A stretch of DNA of 64,000 nt. Origin: JANNAT01 sp031422555 (lineage in GTDB: Bacteria; Pseudomonadota; Alphaproteobacteria; Rhodobacterales; Rhodobacteraceae). The stretch is from assembly GCA_031422555.1 (NCBI GenBank), contig JANPLZ010000033.1:72939-136938 (forward strand), given 5' to 3'. Positions 1 to 7,983 of this stretch are shown piece by piece. The notes beneath the pieces were generated by a model. That model saw only the letters and a list, made by a program, of their open reading frames with translations, had not been told where the DNA came from and made no database searches. The stretch's first letter is position 1. The number at the start of each line of letters is the position of its first letter. The translations under genes were made by a program, and so were the position numbers.

Positions 1-362
1 CGGCGATCCTGATCACCGCGGTGGTGTTGCTGGATGATATGATCCTGATGCGTCCGCCGGGGCTGTGGACGGCCTTGGTGATCATTGCGTCCGAGTTTGT
101 GCGTGCGCGGGTCGCACTGACACGTGAGTTGAACTTTGGCGTCGAATGGCTTTTGGTGGCGGGGATGATGGTGGCGATGCTGCTGGCCTACCGGTTGGTG
201 TTTGCAATGGTACTGCTGCCGCAACCGGCGTTTGGCTTTGCGATGGTGCAGGTGTTGTGGTCGATCATGTGTTATCCGGTGGTGGTGGCGCTGTCACGCT
301 ATGTGCTGGATCTGCACAAGCCTGCAATGGGCGAAGTGGACGCTTACGGGCGGCGGATGTAG
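1..362 (+). CDS. mreD: Rod shape-determining protein MreD, C-terminal part (truncated by window start)
   Basis: The reading frame is already open at base 3 and ends at TAG 360-362, so only about the last 120 residues are present. The fragment is very hydrophobic, with three or four predicted membrane segments and a short polar tail, as in MreD of the elongasome. MreD has little sequence conservation, so the assignment leans on position: mrdA (PBP2) and rodA follow after 6 and 7 bases, which is the usual mreBCD-mrdA-rodA order. The protein would sit in the inner membrane and help organise lateral peptidoglycan synthesis. Confidence 0.75.
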   Translation, partial: AILITAVVLLDDMILMRPPGLWTALVIIASEFVRARVALTRELNFGVEWLLVAGMMVAMLLAYRLVFAMVLLPQPAFGFAMVQVLWSIMCYPVVVALSRYVLDLHKPAMGEVDAYGRRM

Positions 363-368
363 GGCGAT

Positions 369-2324
369 ATGAGACGAACACCCCGCGACATCGACGGCAC
401 TGCGCGCAACGTTACCCGGCGGGCGTTGTTCATGGGCGGCTGCATGACGGCGATGGTGGCGGTTCTGGGCGCGCGGATGCGCTATCTGGGCGTCGAACAG
501 GCAGATCAGTTTCGCCTGCTGGCCGAAGAAAACCGCATCAACATCCGGCTGATCCCGCCAACGCGCGGGCTGATTCAGGATCGCAATGGCAAGCTGATCG
601 CCGGAAATGAGCAAAACTACCGCGTGGTCATCACCCGGGAAACCGCGGGCGAAGTTGCGGGCGGCGTGGACGAAGTGCTGAACCGGTTAAGCCACGTCAT
701 CCCGATGACTGCCGAAGACATTGCCGACGCGAAAAAGGCGCTGGAACGCAACAGCCCCTTTGTGCCGATCACGGTGGCCGATCGGTTGAACTGGGAAGAT
801 TTCTCGAAAGTCGCGGTGAACGGCCCCGCCTTGCCCGGTGTGACCCCCGAAGTGGGCCTTAGCCGGGTGTATCCGCGGGATTTGGATTTCGCCCATATCG
901 TTGGCTATGTCGGCCCGGTCAGCGAAAAAGACCTTGAAGGCGTCGAAAACCCCGATCCGTTGTTGCGCATCCCCAAGTTTCAGATCGGCAAAATCGGGGT
1001 CGAACGCTGGATGGAGGATACCTTGCGCGGTGCGGCAGGCACCAAGCGCATCGAGGTCAACGCCGTTGGCCGTGTCATGCGCGAGTTGGACCGCGTTGAG
1101 GGCGACGCGGGCAATGATTTGCGCCTGACCATTGATGTGGATGTGCAGAATTTTGTTCAGGCCCGGCTGGGCGACGAATCCGCCGCCTGTGTTGTGATGG
1201 ATGTGAACAACGGCGATATCATTGCCGCCGTGTCGTCGCCGTCGTTTGACCCGAACCTGTTTGTGCGCGGCATCAGCCAGACCGATTATTCCGGCCTGAC
1301 CGAAGATGATCACCGTCCTTTGGCCAACAAGGTGGTGCAAGGTCTGTATCCGCCCGGATCGACGTTCAAGATGGTCACCGCCTTGGCCGCCCTTGAGGCC
1401 GGGGTGATCACCCCAGAAACCACCGTTCGGTGCCCCGGGTTTATCGAGGTTGGCGGCACAAGGTTTAACTGCTGGAAGCGCGGCGGCCATGGTCGGGTCG
1501 ATTTGCAAAAATCCTTGGCCGAAAGCTGTGATGTTTATTATTATGAGACCGCCCTGAAACTGGGCATCGAAAAGATGGCCGAGATGGGCCGCAAGCTGGG
1601 CTTTGGCATCCGCCACGATCTGCCGATGTCGGCGATTGCCGAAGGCGTCATGCCTGACAAGGCATGGAAGCTGGAATCGCAAAAGGCCGAATGGGTGATC
1701 GGTGATACAGTCAACGCCTCTATCGGGCAGGGGTATGTGCTGACTTCGCCGTTGCAATTGGCGGTGATGGCGGCGCGGATCGCCAGTGGCAAACAAGTGG
1801 TGCCGCGCATCGTGCAGGCGATCAACGATCAGCGGGTCGAGGTTGTCGAACCCGAAGGGCTGGGCATCGAGGGATCAAAGCTGCGCGCGGTGCAAATGGC
1901 GATGTTCGAGGTGGTAAACGGCAAGCAAGGCACCGGGCGGTCATCGCGCATCGTCGACGAGACCATGATCATGTGCGGCAAAAGCGGCACCGCGCAGGTG
2001 CGCAACTTTTCCGCCGGTGAAAAGGCCGATGGCGTCACCGCCAACGCCGATCTGCCGTGGAAGCTGCGCGATCATGCCTTGTTTGTCTGCTTTGCCCCAG
2101 CGGAAAACCCGCGCTATGCGGTGTCGGTGGTGGTGGAACATGGTGGCGGCGGATCGGCGGTGGCAGCCCCCATTGCGCGCGATGCGATTTTGCGGGCGAT
2201 GTCAGGCGGCACACCGGCGCTGACGTCGTATCCCGCCGATCAGCGTGGCCGGATGGAAACCTTGCTGAACGCGCTGCAACTGCGCCTGCCCGACGGGTCT
2301 CGCCCCGTGGCCTCCAAAGCATGA
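369..2324 (+). CDS. mrdA: Penicillin-binding protein 2, peptidoglycan D,D-transpeptidase of the elongasome
   Basis: 651 residues, normal PBP2 length. A short cytoplasmic arm rich in Arg is followed by one membrane anchor (about residues 18-37), a pedestal/dimerisation domain and the transpeptidase domain. The three active-site motifs are visible: GSTFK with the acylated Ser near residue 331, SCD near 386, and KSGTAQ near 538. It crosslinks peptidoglycan stems in the periplasm during side-wall growth and works with RodA, whose gene follows after 7 bases. Transcription is expected to be shared with the mre genes upstream. The start ATG has only a weak ribosome-binding site, consistent with coupling to mreD. 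Confidence 0.95.
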   Translation: MRRTPRDIDGTARNVTRRALFMGGCMTAMVAVLGARMRYLGVEQADQFRLLAEENRINIRLIPPTRGLIQDRNGKLIAGNEQNYRVVITRETAGEVAGGVDEVLNRLSHVIPMTAEDIADAKKALERNSPFVPITVADRLNWEDFSKVAVNGPALPGVTPEVGLSRVYPRDLDFAHIVGYVGPVSEKDLEGVENPDPLLRIPKFQIGKIGVERWMEDTLRGAAGTKRIEVNAVGRVMRELDRVEGDAGNDLRLTIDVDVQNFVQARLGDESAACVVMDVNNGDIIAAVSSPSFDPNLFVRGISQTDYSGLTEDDHRPLANKVVQGLYPPGSTFKMVTALAALEAGVITPETTVRCPGFIEVGGTRFNCWKRGGHGRVDLQKSLAESCDVYYYETALKLGIEKMAEMGRKLGFGIRHDLPMSAIAEGVMPDKAWKLESQKAEWVIGDTVNASIGQGYVLTSPLQLAVMAARIASGKQVVPRIVQAINDQRVEVVEPEGLGIEGSKLRAVQMAMFEVVNGKQGTGRSSRIVDETMIMCGKSGTAQVRNFSAGEKADGVTANADLPWKLRDHALFVCFAPAENPRYAVSVVVEHGGGGSAVAAPIARDAILRAMSGGTPALTSYPADQRGRMETLLNALQLRLPDGSRPVASKA

Positions 2325-2331
2325 GGCCGCG

Positions 2332-3471
2332 ATGAGTTTTCTGGAATACCGCCTGAAATCAGTGCCAACGGGCCTAAGCAAGGTGCTGTATATCAACTGG
2401 GCGCTGATCGTGGCGATCACCGCGGTGGCCGCAATCGGCTGGTTGATGCTTTATTCCATTGCAGGCGGCAATATCGACACCTGGGCCAAGCCACAGATGC
2501 AGCGGTTTGGGCTGGGGATGGTGATCTTGTTCATCGTGGCTTTCGTGCCGATCTGGTTTTGGCGCAGCATGTCGGGCATCGCCTATGCGGTTGCCTTTGT
2601 GCTGCTGCTGATCGTGGAATTTTTCGGCACTGTCGGCATGGGCGCGCAGCGCTGGATTGATCTGGGATTCATGCGCCTGCAACCGTCTGAGTTGATGAAG
2701 GTGACGCTGGTGATGATGCTGGCCACCTATTACGATTGGCTGGATGACAAAAAGATATCGCGGCCGCTGTGGGTCTTGATTCCGGTGCTGCTGATCGTGG
2801 CCCCCACGGTTTTGGTGGTGTTGCAGCCCAATCTTGGCACCTCGCTGATGCTGTTGATCGGCGGCGCGGCGGTGATGTTCGCGGCGGGCGTCAGCCTGTG
2901 GTATTTCGCGGGCGTGATCGGGCTGATCGGTGGGGCAATCGCCGGATTGTTCCTGACGCGCGGCACGCCGTGGCAGTTTTTGCACGACTACCAATACAGA
3001 CGCATCGACACCTTCCTTGATCCCAGCGCCGATCCGTTGGGGGCGGGGTATAATATCATCCAGGCCAAGATTGCGCTGGGATCTGGCGGCTGGGCGGGCA
3101 AAGGGTTTATGCAAGGCACCCAAAGCCGGTTGAATTTTCTGCCCGAAAAGCACACCGATTTCATCTTTACCACTTTGGGCGAAGAGTTCGGCTTTATCGG
3201 CGCGTTTTCATTGTTGGGGCTTTATGCGCTGGTGCTGGTGTTTTGTCTGGTGGCAGCGGTGCAGAACAAAGACCGCTTCAGCCAGTTGCTGATTATCGGC
3301 GTGGCGGTGAACTTTTTTCTGTATATCGCGGTCAATCTGTCGATGGTGATGGGCATGGCCCCGGTGGTGGGCGTGCCCTTGCCGCTGCTGTCTTATGGCG
3401 GCTCGGCAACTTTGGTGATTTTGCTGGCCTTCGGGCTGGTGCAAAGCGCCATCGTGCACAGGCAACGCTAA
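2332..3471 (+). CDS. rodA: RodA, SEDS-family peptidoglycan glycosyltransferase
   Basis: 379 residues with about ten hydrophobic segments, the length and profile of RodA/FtsW/SpoVE polymerases. Conserved SEDS stretches are visible, including the RWIDLGFMRLQPSE region, the KHTDFIF segment and the LPLLSYGGSA stretch near the C terminus. It polymerises lipid II into glycan strands for cell elongation and pairs with PBP2 encoded just upstream. No terminator is evident before the next gene, whose start lies 35 bases on, but that gene is metabolically unrelated. Confidence 0.95.
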   Translation: MSFLEYRLKSVPTGLSKVLYINWALIVAITAVAAIGWLMLYSIAGGNIDTWAKPQMQRFGLGMVILFIVAFVPIWFWRSMSGIAYAVAFVLLLIVEFFGTVGMGAQRWIDLGFMRLQPSELMKVTLVMMLATYYDWLDDKKISRPLWVLIPVLLIVAPTVLVVLQPNLGTSLMLLIGGAAVMFAAGVSLWYFAGVIGLIGGAIAGLFLTRGTPWQFLHDYQYRRIDTFLDPSADPLGAGYNIIQAKIALGSGGWAGKGFMQGTQSRLNFLPEKHTDFIFTTLGEEFGFIGAFSLLGLYALVLVFCLVAAVQNKDRFSQLLIIGVAVNFFLYIAVNLSMVMGMAPVVGVPLPLLSYGGSATLVILLAFGLVQSAIVHRQR

Positions 3472-3506
3472 TCCGTCAAAACCGAAAATGTCCGAGGACC
3501 AAACCC

Positions 3507-4439
3507 GTGCCCATCCTGATCTATTTTGCCGCCACCGCCGATTGGCCCAGCTATTGCAGCACCTTGCCCGCTGCGTTGCGCGCCGCAGGCATTGACGCCG
3601 TGATCACCACCGATGTCAGCGACCCCGCGTTGGTGGATTACATCATTTATGCGCCCTCGGCAGCCTTGCAGGATTTCAGTCGGTTTTCGCGCACTAAAGC
3701 GGTTCTCAGCCTTTGGGCCGGGGTGGAACGCATCGTCGGCAATGCCACACTGACACAGCCCTTGTGCCGGATGGTAGATAATGGCCTGACCATGGGCATG
3801 GTCGAATGGGTGGTGGGCCACACCTTGCGCCATCATCTGGGGATGGACCGCCATATCGTCAACCCGGCCCATGTCTGGGATCATCGCTGCCCACCGCTTG
3901 CGCAAGACCGCCGGGTTGCAATGCTGGGCATGGGGGCCTTGGGCACCGCCTGCGCCCAAGCGCTGGCTGCGCTGAACTTTGGCGTGCTGGGGTGGAGCCG
4001 GGGGCCAAAGCAGATTTCCGGCATCGCCTGCCATCACGGCGACGATGGCTTGCGCCGCGTGCTGGCGCAGGCCGATATTGTGGTCACTTTGCTGCCGCGC
4101 ACGCCCGATACGGAAAACCTGCTGAACGCCGAACGGCTGGGCTGGTTGAAACCCGGTGCGGTTATCCTGAACCCCGGTCGTGGCGCACTGATTGACGATC
4201 ACGCGCTGTTGGCGGCGCTGAAAAAGGGCCAGGTCGGTCACGCCACGCTGGATGTGTTCCGCATTGAACCTTTGCCGCAAGACCATCCGTTCTGGGCGCA
4301 TCCCGCCGTCACCATCACCCCGCATATTGCCGCCGATACCCGCGCCGATGGTGCAGCGCAGGTCTTGGTGGAAAACATCCGGCGCGGCGAGGCAGGGCTG
4401 CCGTTCCTGCATCTGGTGAACCGGGCGCTGGGATACTGA
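3507..4439 (+). CDS. ghrA: Glyoxylate/hydroxypyruvate reductase A (GhrA-type D-2-hydroxyacid dehydrogenase)
   Basis: 310 residues. I chose GTG 3507 because a CGAGGA stretch lies just upstream and the resulting length equals known GhrA proteins; the frame stays open further upstream but overlaps rodA with nonsense sequence. A Rossmann motif GMGALG is near residue 141, the substrate-binding Arg lies in NPGRGAL near 225, and the catalytic His in PHIAADT near 273, with Glu in RIEPLPQDHPFW. NAD(P)H-dependent reduction of glyoxylate and hydroxypyruvate in the cytoplasm is expected. It is one of two such reductases in this window, alongside the glyoxylate-consuming bhc operon. Confidence 0.88.
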   Translation: MPILIYFAATADWPSYCSTLPAALRAAGIDAVITTDVSDPALVDYIIYAPSAALQDFSRFSRTKAVLSLWAGVERIVGNATLTQPLCRMVDNGLTMGMVEWVVGHTLRHHLGMDRHIVNPAHVWDHRCPPLAQDRRVAMLGMGALGTACAQALAALNFGVLGWSRGPKQISGIACHHGDDGLRRVLAQADIVVTLLPRTPDTENLLNAERLGWLKPGAVILNPGRGALIDDHALLAALKKGQVGHATLDVFRIEPLPQDHPFWAHPAVTITPHIAADTRADGAAQVLVENIRRGEAGLPFLHLVNRALGY

Positions 4440-4470
4440 TCATACCCATCAAATTTGATTAAAATTGCGT

Positions 4471-4545
4471 TTCATTTTGGCTAAAATACTCCACGGGGGC
4501 GGCGGCGATCCTATGGATTGCCGCTTGGGGGCGTGAAGCCCCCGG
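4471..4545 (+). repeat. Two-hairpin 3'-end element, copy A
   Basis: Begins 31 bases after the ghrA stop, in the same orientation. Layout: TTCATTTTGG, AAATACTCC, a G-run, a hairpin (GCGGCGATCC/GGATTGCCGC, 4502-4522, one G-T pair) and a second hairpin GGGGGC-GTGAA-GCCCCC (4527-4543). The same order of parts recurs at about 21909-21987, 23825-23905 and 59268-59346. It probably acts as a transcription terminator or RNA 3'-end stabiliser between ghrA and the convergent RpiR gene. There is no long T-run, so intrinsic termination is not certain. Confidence 0.6.
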
Positions 4546-4587
4546 CGGTGGCGGGCATCGGCACCTTCGGCGCAAAACGGAAAACCG

Positions 4588-5532
4588 CTACTTTGTGCGG
4601 CGAAAAAACCGGGTTTCGGCGTAAAGCTGTTCCATCCGCTTCATGCGCGGCTCTGTTGTGGCCCAGGTCAATTGCTGCACCGCTGCCAGCAAGGTTTCGA
4701 CCAAAACCATCAAGGACACGTTCGAATCCCATGCCGAAGGTGCCTCGATGTGGCAACACAGCGTGTGGCGGGCATGGGCCACGGCGGGGGACATCCAGCG
4801 ATCGGTGATCAAGATCACTTCGGCGCCACGCGCTTTTGCCATTTCGGTCAGTTGCAGCACGGCGTTTTCATAGCGCCGGATGTCAAACACCAGCAACACA
4901 TCGCCCGGCTCCAGTTCCAGCAACGCGGCGGGCCAGGTGGACGAGCTGTTGGCCAGCAGCGTCACCTGCGGGCGCACCACTTTCATCAGACCGGTAAAGT
5001 AATCGGCCATCGCATGGGTGATCCGCCCGCCCATCGCAAACACGCCCCGTCCCGGATCGGCCAGCAGGTGCACGACTGCGTCAAATTCGGCGTGGTCGAT
5101 CTGGCCAAGGGTGGCTTGCAGATTGGCCATCACCGCATCGGCAAAGCGGTTCAGAATATGGGTATTGGGCACACCGCCCGCCCAGCGATCATGCTTGGCG
5201 ATGGGCGAGATCAGCATCGCCTCAACCTCACCGCGCAAGGCCAGTTGAAAATCGGGATAGCCTTTGTAGCCCAGCTTTTGCGTCAGCCGCACCACGGTAG
5301 GCGTCGAGACCGCCGCCGCCTTTGCCAGTTGGGTGATCGACCCCAAAGCCGCAACCGGATACTGCGCCAAGACATGCGTGGCCAGTTGACGCTCGGCCCG
5401 GGTCAGATCGGGCAAGGCGGCGCGCAATTGGTCATCAAGGGTTGCGGCGACCGGGGTGATGGCAACTGGGGTGATGGCAACTGGGACACTGGACACTGGG
5501 GCAATCGACACTGGCAACCAATCCCTTTTCAC
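4588..5532 (-). CDS. MurR/RpiR-family transcriptional regulator (HTH plus SIS sugar-phosphate-type domain)
   Basis: About 314 residues. An N-terminal HTH_6 domain (roughly residues 35-110, with the recognition-helix region STPTVVRLTQKLGYKGYPDF) precedes a SIS domain (roughly 135-270, starting around GVFAMGGRITHAMADYFTG). Such proteins sense phosphorylated or other small metabolites. Its promoter region is shared with the divergent amidohydrolase gene at 5672, so it probably controls the 5672-11839 operon. The start is uncertain: GTG 5532 has no good ribosome-binding site, and several downstream GTG codons within a repetitive Val-Ala-Ile-Thr-Pro segment could serve instead. The effector is unknown. 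Confidence 0.85.
   Translation of the reverse strand: MKRDWLPVSIAPVSSVPVAITPVAITPVAATLDDQLRAALPDLTRAERQLATHVLAQYPVAALGSITQLAKAAAVSTPTVVRLTQKLGYKGYPDFQLALRGEVEAMLISPIAKHDRWAGGVPNTHILNRFADAVMANLQATLGQIDHAEFDAVVHLLADPGRGVFAMGGRITHAMADYFTGLMKVVRPQVTLLANSSSTWPAALLELEPGDVLLVFDIRRYENAVLQLTEMAKARGAEVILITDRWMSPAVAHARHTLCCHIEAPSAWDSNVSLMVLVETLLAAVQQLTWATTEPRMKRMEQLYAETRFFRRTK
5450..5486. repeat. 15-bp tandem repeat inside the RpiR gene N-terminus
   Basis: Two adjacent 15-base units, ACCGGGGTGATGGCA and ACTGGGGTGATGGCA (5450-5464 and 5465-5479), are followed by a partial third unit and by degenerate ACACTGG copies. On the coding (minus) strand they produce a repeated VAITP pentapeptide just after the start of the regulator, before the DNA-binding domain. 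An in-frame 15-base unit can change copy number without frameshifting. Confidence 0.8.
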
Positions 5533-5590
5533 GGCAATACGCCTAAACCTATCTTAGGCAGGTCACGGGCATTTGGTAAATATCGTAACA

Positions 5591-5614
5591 AAGAAATATT
5601 CCAAGAAACATTCT
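5591..5614. promoter_or_regulatory. Candidate RpiR operator: tandem 12-bp direct repeat
   Basis: Two abutting copies, AAGAAATATTCC (5591-5602) and AAGAAACATTCT (5603-5614), match at 10 of 12 positions and lie in the divergent gap between the RpiR gene and the amidohydrolase gene. The AT-rich character and the position between regulator and target fit an operator. A separate inverted repeat, GCCTAA/TTAGGC, lies at 5541-5559, closer to the regulator start. Function is inferred from placement only. Confidence 0.35.
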
Positions 5615-5671
5615 TGACAGAAATCACTGAAAAGCCCAGCGTTGGCATACTTCAGGAGTGTATTCGCGGCC

Positions 5672-6460
5672 ATGTCGGCAATGCCAGAACCAAACACGGT
5701 CGAACCTTTCGCCCCGGTGATCGAAAATGCCACGGGCTTGGGGCGGATCGTTCTGGTCTGCGAACATGCCAGCAATTATATTCCCGACCCATGGGGTGAT
5801 CTGGGGCTGGCGGCCGCGCAGCGCACAGCCCATATCGCCTGGGATCCCGGCGCACTTGGCGTGGCGCGCGGATTGTCGCGGCTTTTGGATGCGGTGTTGA
5901 TCCATGCCCCGGTCAGCCGGTTGGTCTATGACTGCAACCGCGCGCCGGACTTGCCGGGGGCAATGCCGGTGCGGTCAGAAACCCATGACATTCCGGGCAA
6001 TGCGGCGCTGTCTGGCCCAGACCGGCTGGCCCGCACCAAGGCCGTGTATCTGCCGTTTCACGCGGGTCTGCACCACTTGATCGCAAGTCGCATGGCCGCG
6101 GGGCTGCGGCCGGTGATTGTCTCGATCCATTCCTTTACGCCGATCTATTTTGGCAAGCCGCGCCGGGTGGAATTTGGCATCATCCATGATGCCGACCGCA
6201 GCTTGGCCGTGGCCATCCATTCGGCTGCCGTCAAGGCAACGCGTTTGCACACCGAACTGAACGCGCCATATTCGGCGGCGGATGATGTCACCCACACTTT
6301 GCGGTTACAGGCGACGCCTTACGGGCTGCCCAACGCCATGCTGGAAATCCGCAACGATCTGATCGACACGCCCGAGGCACAGTTGGCGATGGCCGAAAAA
6401 CTGGCGCCGGTGTTGAACATGGGATTGGTCGAAATCCAACGCCAAGCCAAAGCCGGTTGA
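5672..6460 (+). CDS. N-formylglutamate amidohydrolase-family hydrolase (FGase domain)
   Basis: About 262 residues from ATG 5672, preceded by AGGAG at 5654; a TTG at 5642 or an ATG at 5681 are alternatives. The FGase family signature is visible: VLVCEHASN near the N terminus, a DxGA-type WDPGAL segment, VYDCNRAP, SIHSFTP and a C-terminal LEIRNDLI. Characterised members release formate from N-formylglutamate in histidine breakdown, but no hut gene is nearby. Here it heads an operon with a glutamine-synthetase homologue, so it may instead hydrolyse a glutamyl amide or related intermediate. That role is inference. It is divergent from the RpiR regulator. Confidence 0.8.
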   Translation: MSAMPEPNTVEPFAPVIENATGLGRIVLVCEHASNYIPDPWGDLGLAAAQRTAHIAWDPGALGVARGLSRLLDAVLIHAPVSRLVYDCNRAPDLPGAMPVRSETHDIPGNAALSGPDRLARTKAVYLPFHAGLHHLIASRMAAGLRPVIVSIHSFTPIYFGKPRRVEFGIIHDADRSLAVAIHSAAVKATRLHTELNAPYSAADDVTHTLRLQATPYGLPNAMLEIRNDLIDTPEAQLAMAEKLAPVLNMGLVEIQRQAKAG

Positions 6461-6551
6461 CCGATGTGGTCGCCTGACCGTGTCAGGCCGCAGTGCTTGT
6501 TTGACCGAAGTTCGCCCCGATGTGATCGGGGAAACCCCAAGGAGACCCGGT

Positions 6552-7916
6552 ATGCCCGGAAATATGACCTTTGATGCGCTGAAAGCAGCCGTCACCGCTG
6601 GCGAAATTGACACTGTAATCGTGGCTGGCATTGATATGCAGGGCCGCCTTGTTGGCAAACGCTTTCATGCCGCATTTTTTGTCGACAGCGGCTGGGAAGA
6701 AACCCATTGCTGCAACTATCTGCTGGCCGTTGATATGGAAATGACGACGGTGCAGGGCTATGCGTCCTCCAACTGGCAGACGGGCTATGGCGATTATATC
6801 CTGAAGCCCGACATGACCACCCTGCGCCCTGTGCCATGGCTGGCGGGCACTGCATTGGTGCTGGGTGATTTGCTGGATCACCACCACAACCCGGTGCCGC
6901 ATTCCCCCCGCGCGATTTTGCGCAAACAGGTTGACCGCGCCCGCGCCATGGGGTTCGAGCCGATGATGGCCACCGAGTTGGAATTCTATCTATTTGAAAA
7001 CAGTTACGAATCCCTGCGCGACAGCAACTATGCCGGGTTAAAAGCCGTCAGCGCCTATAACGAAGATTACCACATCTTCCAGACCACCAAGGAAGAAGGC
7101 GTGATGCGCGCCATCCGCAACGGGCTTTACGCGGCAGGCATCCCGATTGAAAATTCAAAGGGCGAAGCCGATGCGGGCCAAGAGGAAGTAAACTACCGCT
7201 ATTCCGATGCGTTGGACACTGCCGACAACCATTCCATCGTCAAACACGGCATCAAGGAAATTGCTTGGGCCAAGGGCAAATCGGTGACCTTCATGGCGAA
7301 GTATGATCATCGCCGGGCCGGGTCTTCGGCGCATTGCCATCAGTCTTTGTGGACCAAAGACGGCAAATCGCTGTTTGCTGATGCCGCCGATCCGCATGGC
7401 ATGTCGGCGCTGATGAAGCAGTATATCGCCGGTCAACTGGCCTATGCGCGTGAAATGACGGTATTTCTGGCGCCTTATGTGAACAGCTATAAACGTTTTG
7501 CCATCGGCATGTTTGCGCCCACCAAAGCTGTGTGGTCTGCCGATAACCGCACGGCGGGCTTTCGGGTTTGCGGGCTGCAGTCCAAGGCGATACGGGTGGA
7601 ATGCCGCATTCCGGGGTCGGACGTGAACCCCTATCTGGTCTGTGCGGCGCTGCTGGCGGCGGGCTTGAAGGGCATCGAGGACAAGATGGTGCTGGAACCG
7701 GAAATGAAGGGCGATATGTACAGCGCGGGCGGCGTGCGCGAAATTCCCAAGACCCTGCCCGAGGCTGCAGGTTTGCTGCACGGATCGGCGATGCTGCGCG
7801 CGGCTTTTGGCGAAGATGTGGTGGATCACTATCATCACGCCGCCCAGTGGGAGATTTCCGAAACTGACCGCGTGGTCACCGACTTTGAGCTGCAACGCCT
7901 GCTAGAGCGGGCGTAA
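6552..7916 (+). CDS. Glutamine synthetase-family gamma-glutamyl-amine ligase (catabolic type)
   Basis: 454 residues from ATG 6552, which has AAGGAGA seven bases upstream; the frame is open further upstream but without a good start. It has the GS N-terminal beta-grasp region and the catalytic domain, including ATELEFYLF for metal-binding Glu residues, SSAHCHQSLW and RVECRIPGSDVNPYL near the C terminus. The shorter length and divergent motifs set it apart from housekeeping GlnA. Relatives such as GlnA4, PuuA, GmaS and IpuC ligate glutamate to amines at the expense of ATP. The aldehyde and alcohol dehydrogenases and FAD oxidase downstream suggest an amine or amino-alcohol substrate, which cannot be named from sequence. 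Confidence 0.85.
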   Translation: MPGNMTFDALKAAVTAGEIDTVIVAGIDMQGRLVGKRFHAAFFVDSGWEETHCCNYLLAVDMEMTTVQGYASSNWQTGYGDYILKPDMTTLRPVPWLAGTALVLGDLLDHHHNPVPHSPRAILRKQVDRARAMGFEPMMATELEFYLFENSYESLRDSNYAGLKAVSAYNEDYHIFQTTKEEGVMRAIRNGLYAAGIPIENSKGEADAGQEEVNYRYSDALDTADNHSIVKHGIKEIAWAKGKSVTFMAKYDHRRAGSSAHCHQSLWTKDGKSLFADAADPHGMSALMKQYIAGQLAYAREMTVFLAPYVNSYKRFAIGMFAPTKAVWSADNRTAGFRVCGLQSKAIRVECRIPGSDVNPYLVCAALLAAGLKGIEDKMVLEPEMKGDMYSAGGVREIPKTLPEAAGLLHGSAMLRAAFGEDVVDHYHHAAQWEISETDRVVTDFELQRLLERA

Positions 7917-7918
7917 AT

Positions 7919-7973
7919 GTAGGGCGGGGTTGACCCCGCCTTCCCCATATTGGCGCGGTGAACCCCGCCCTAC
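7919..7973. repeat. Long perfect inverted repeat between the GS-like and aldehyde dehydrogenase genes
   Basis: GTAGGGCGGGGTT (7919-7931) is perfectly complementary to AACCCCGCCCTAC (7961-7973). Each arm is also locally palindromic (GGCGGGGT-TG-ACCCCGCC at 7923-7940 and a near match at 7953-7970), so it is two inverted copies of one short unit. It begins 3 bases after the stop of the GS-like gene and ends 10 bases before the dehydrogenase start. It resembles a REP/BIME-type dispersed intergenic palindrome that could stop or attenuate transcription inside the operon. Confidence 0.7.
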
Positions 7974-7983
7974 CGAGGATGCC

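Noticed and set aside
3243..3506. Upstream in-frame extension of ghrA into rodA
   Set aside because: The translation there is nonsense overlapping rodA in another frame. GTG 3507 with a nearby ribosome-binding site gives the family length.
5614..5619. TTGACA box as -35 element for the amidohydrolase operon
   Set aside because: No acceptable -10 hexamer occurs 16-19 bases downstream; the nearest (CATACT) is 26 bases away.
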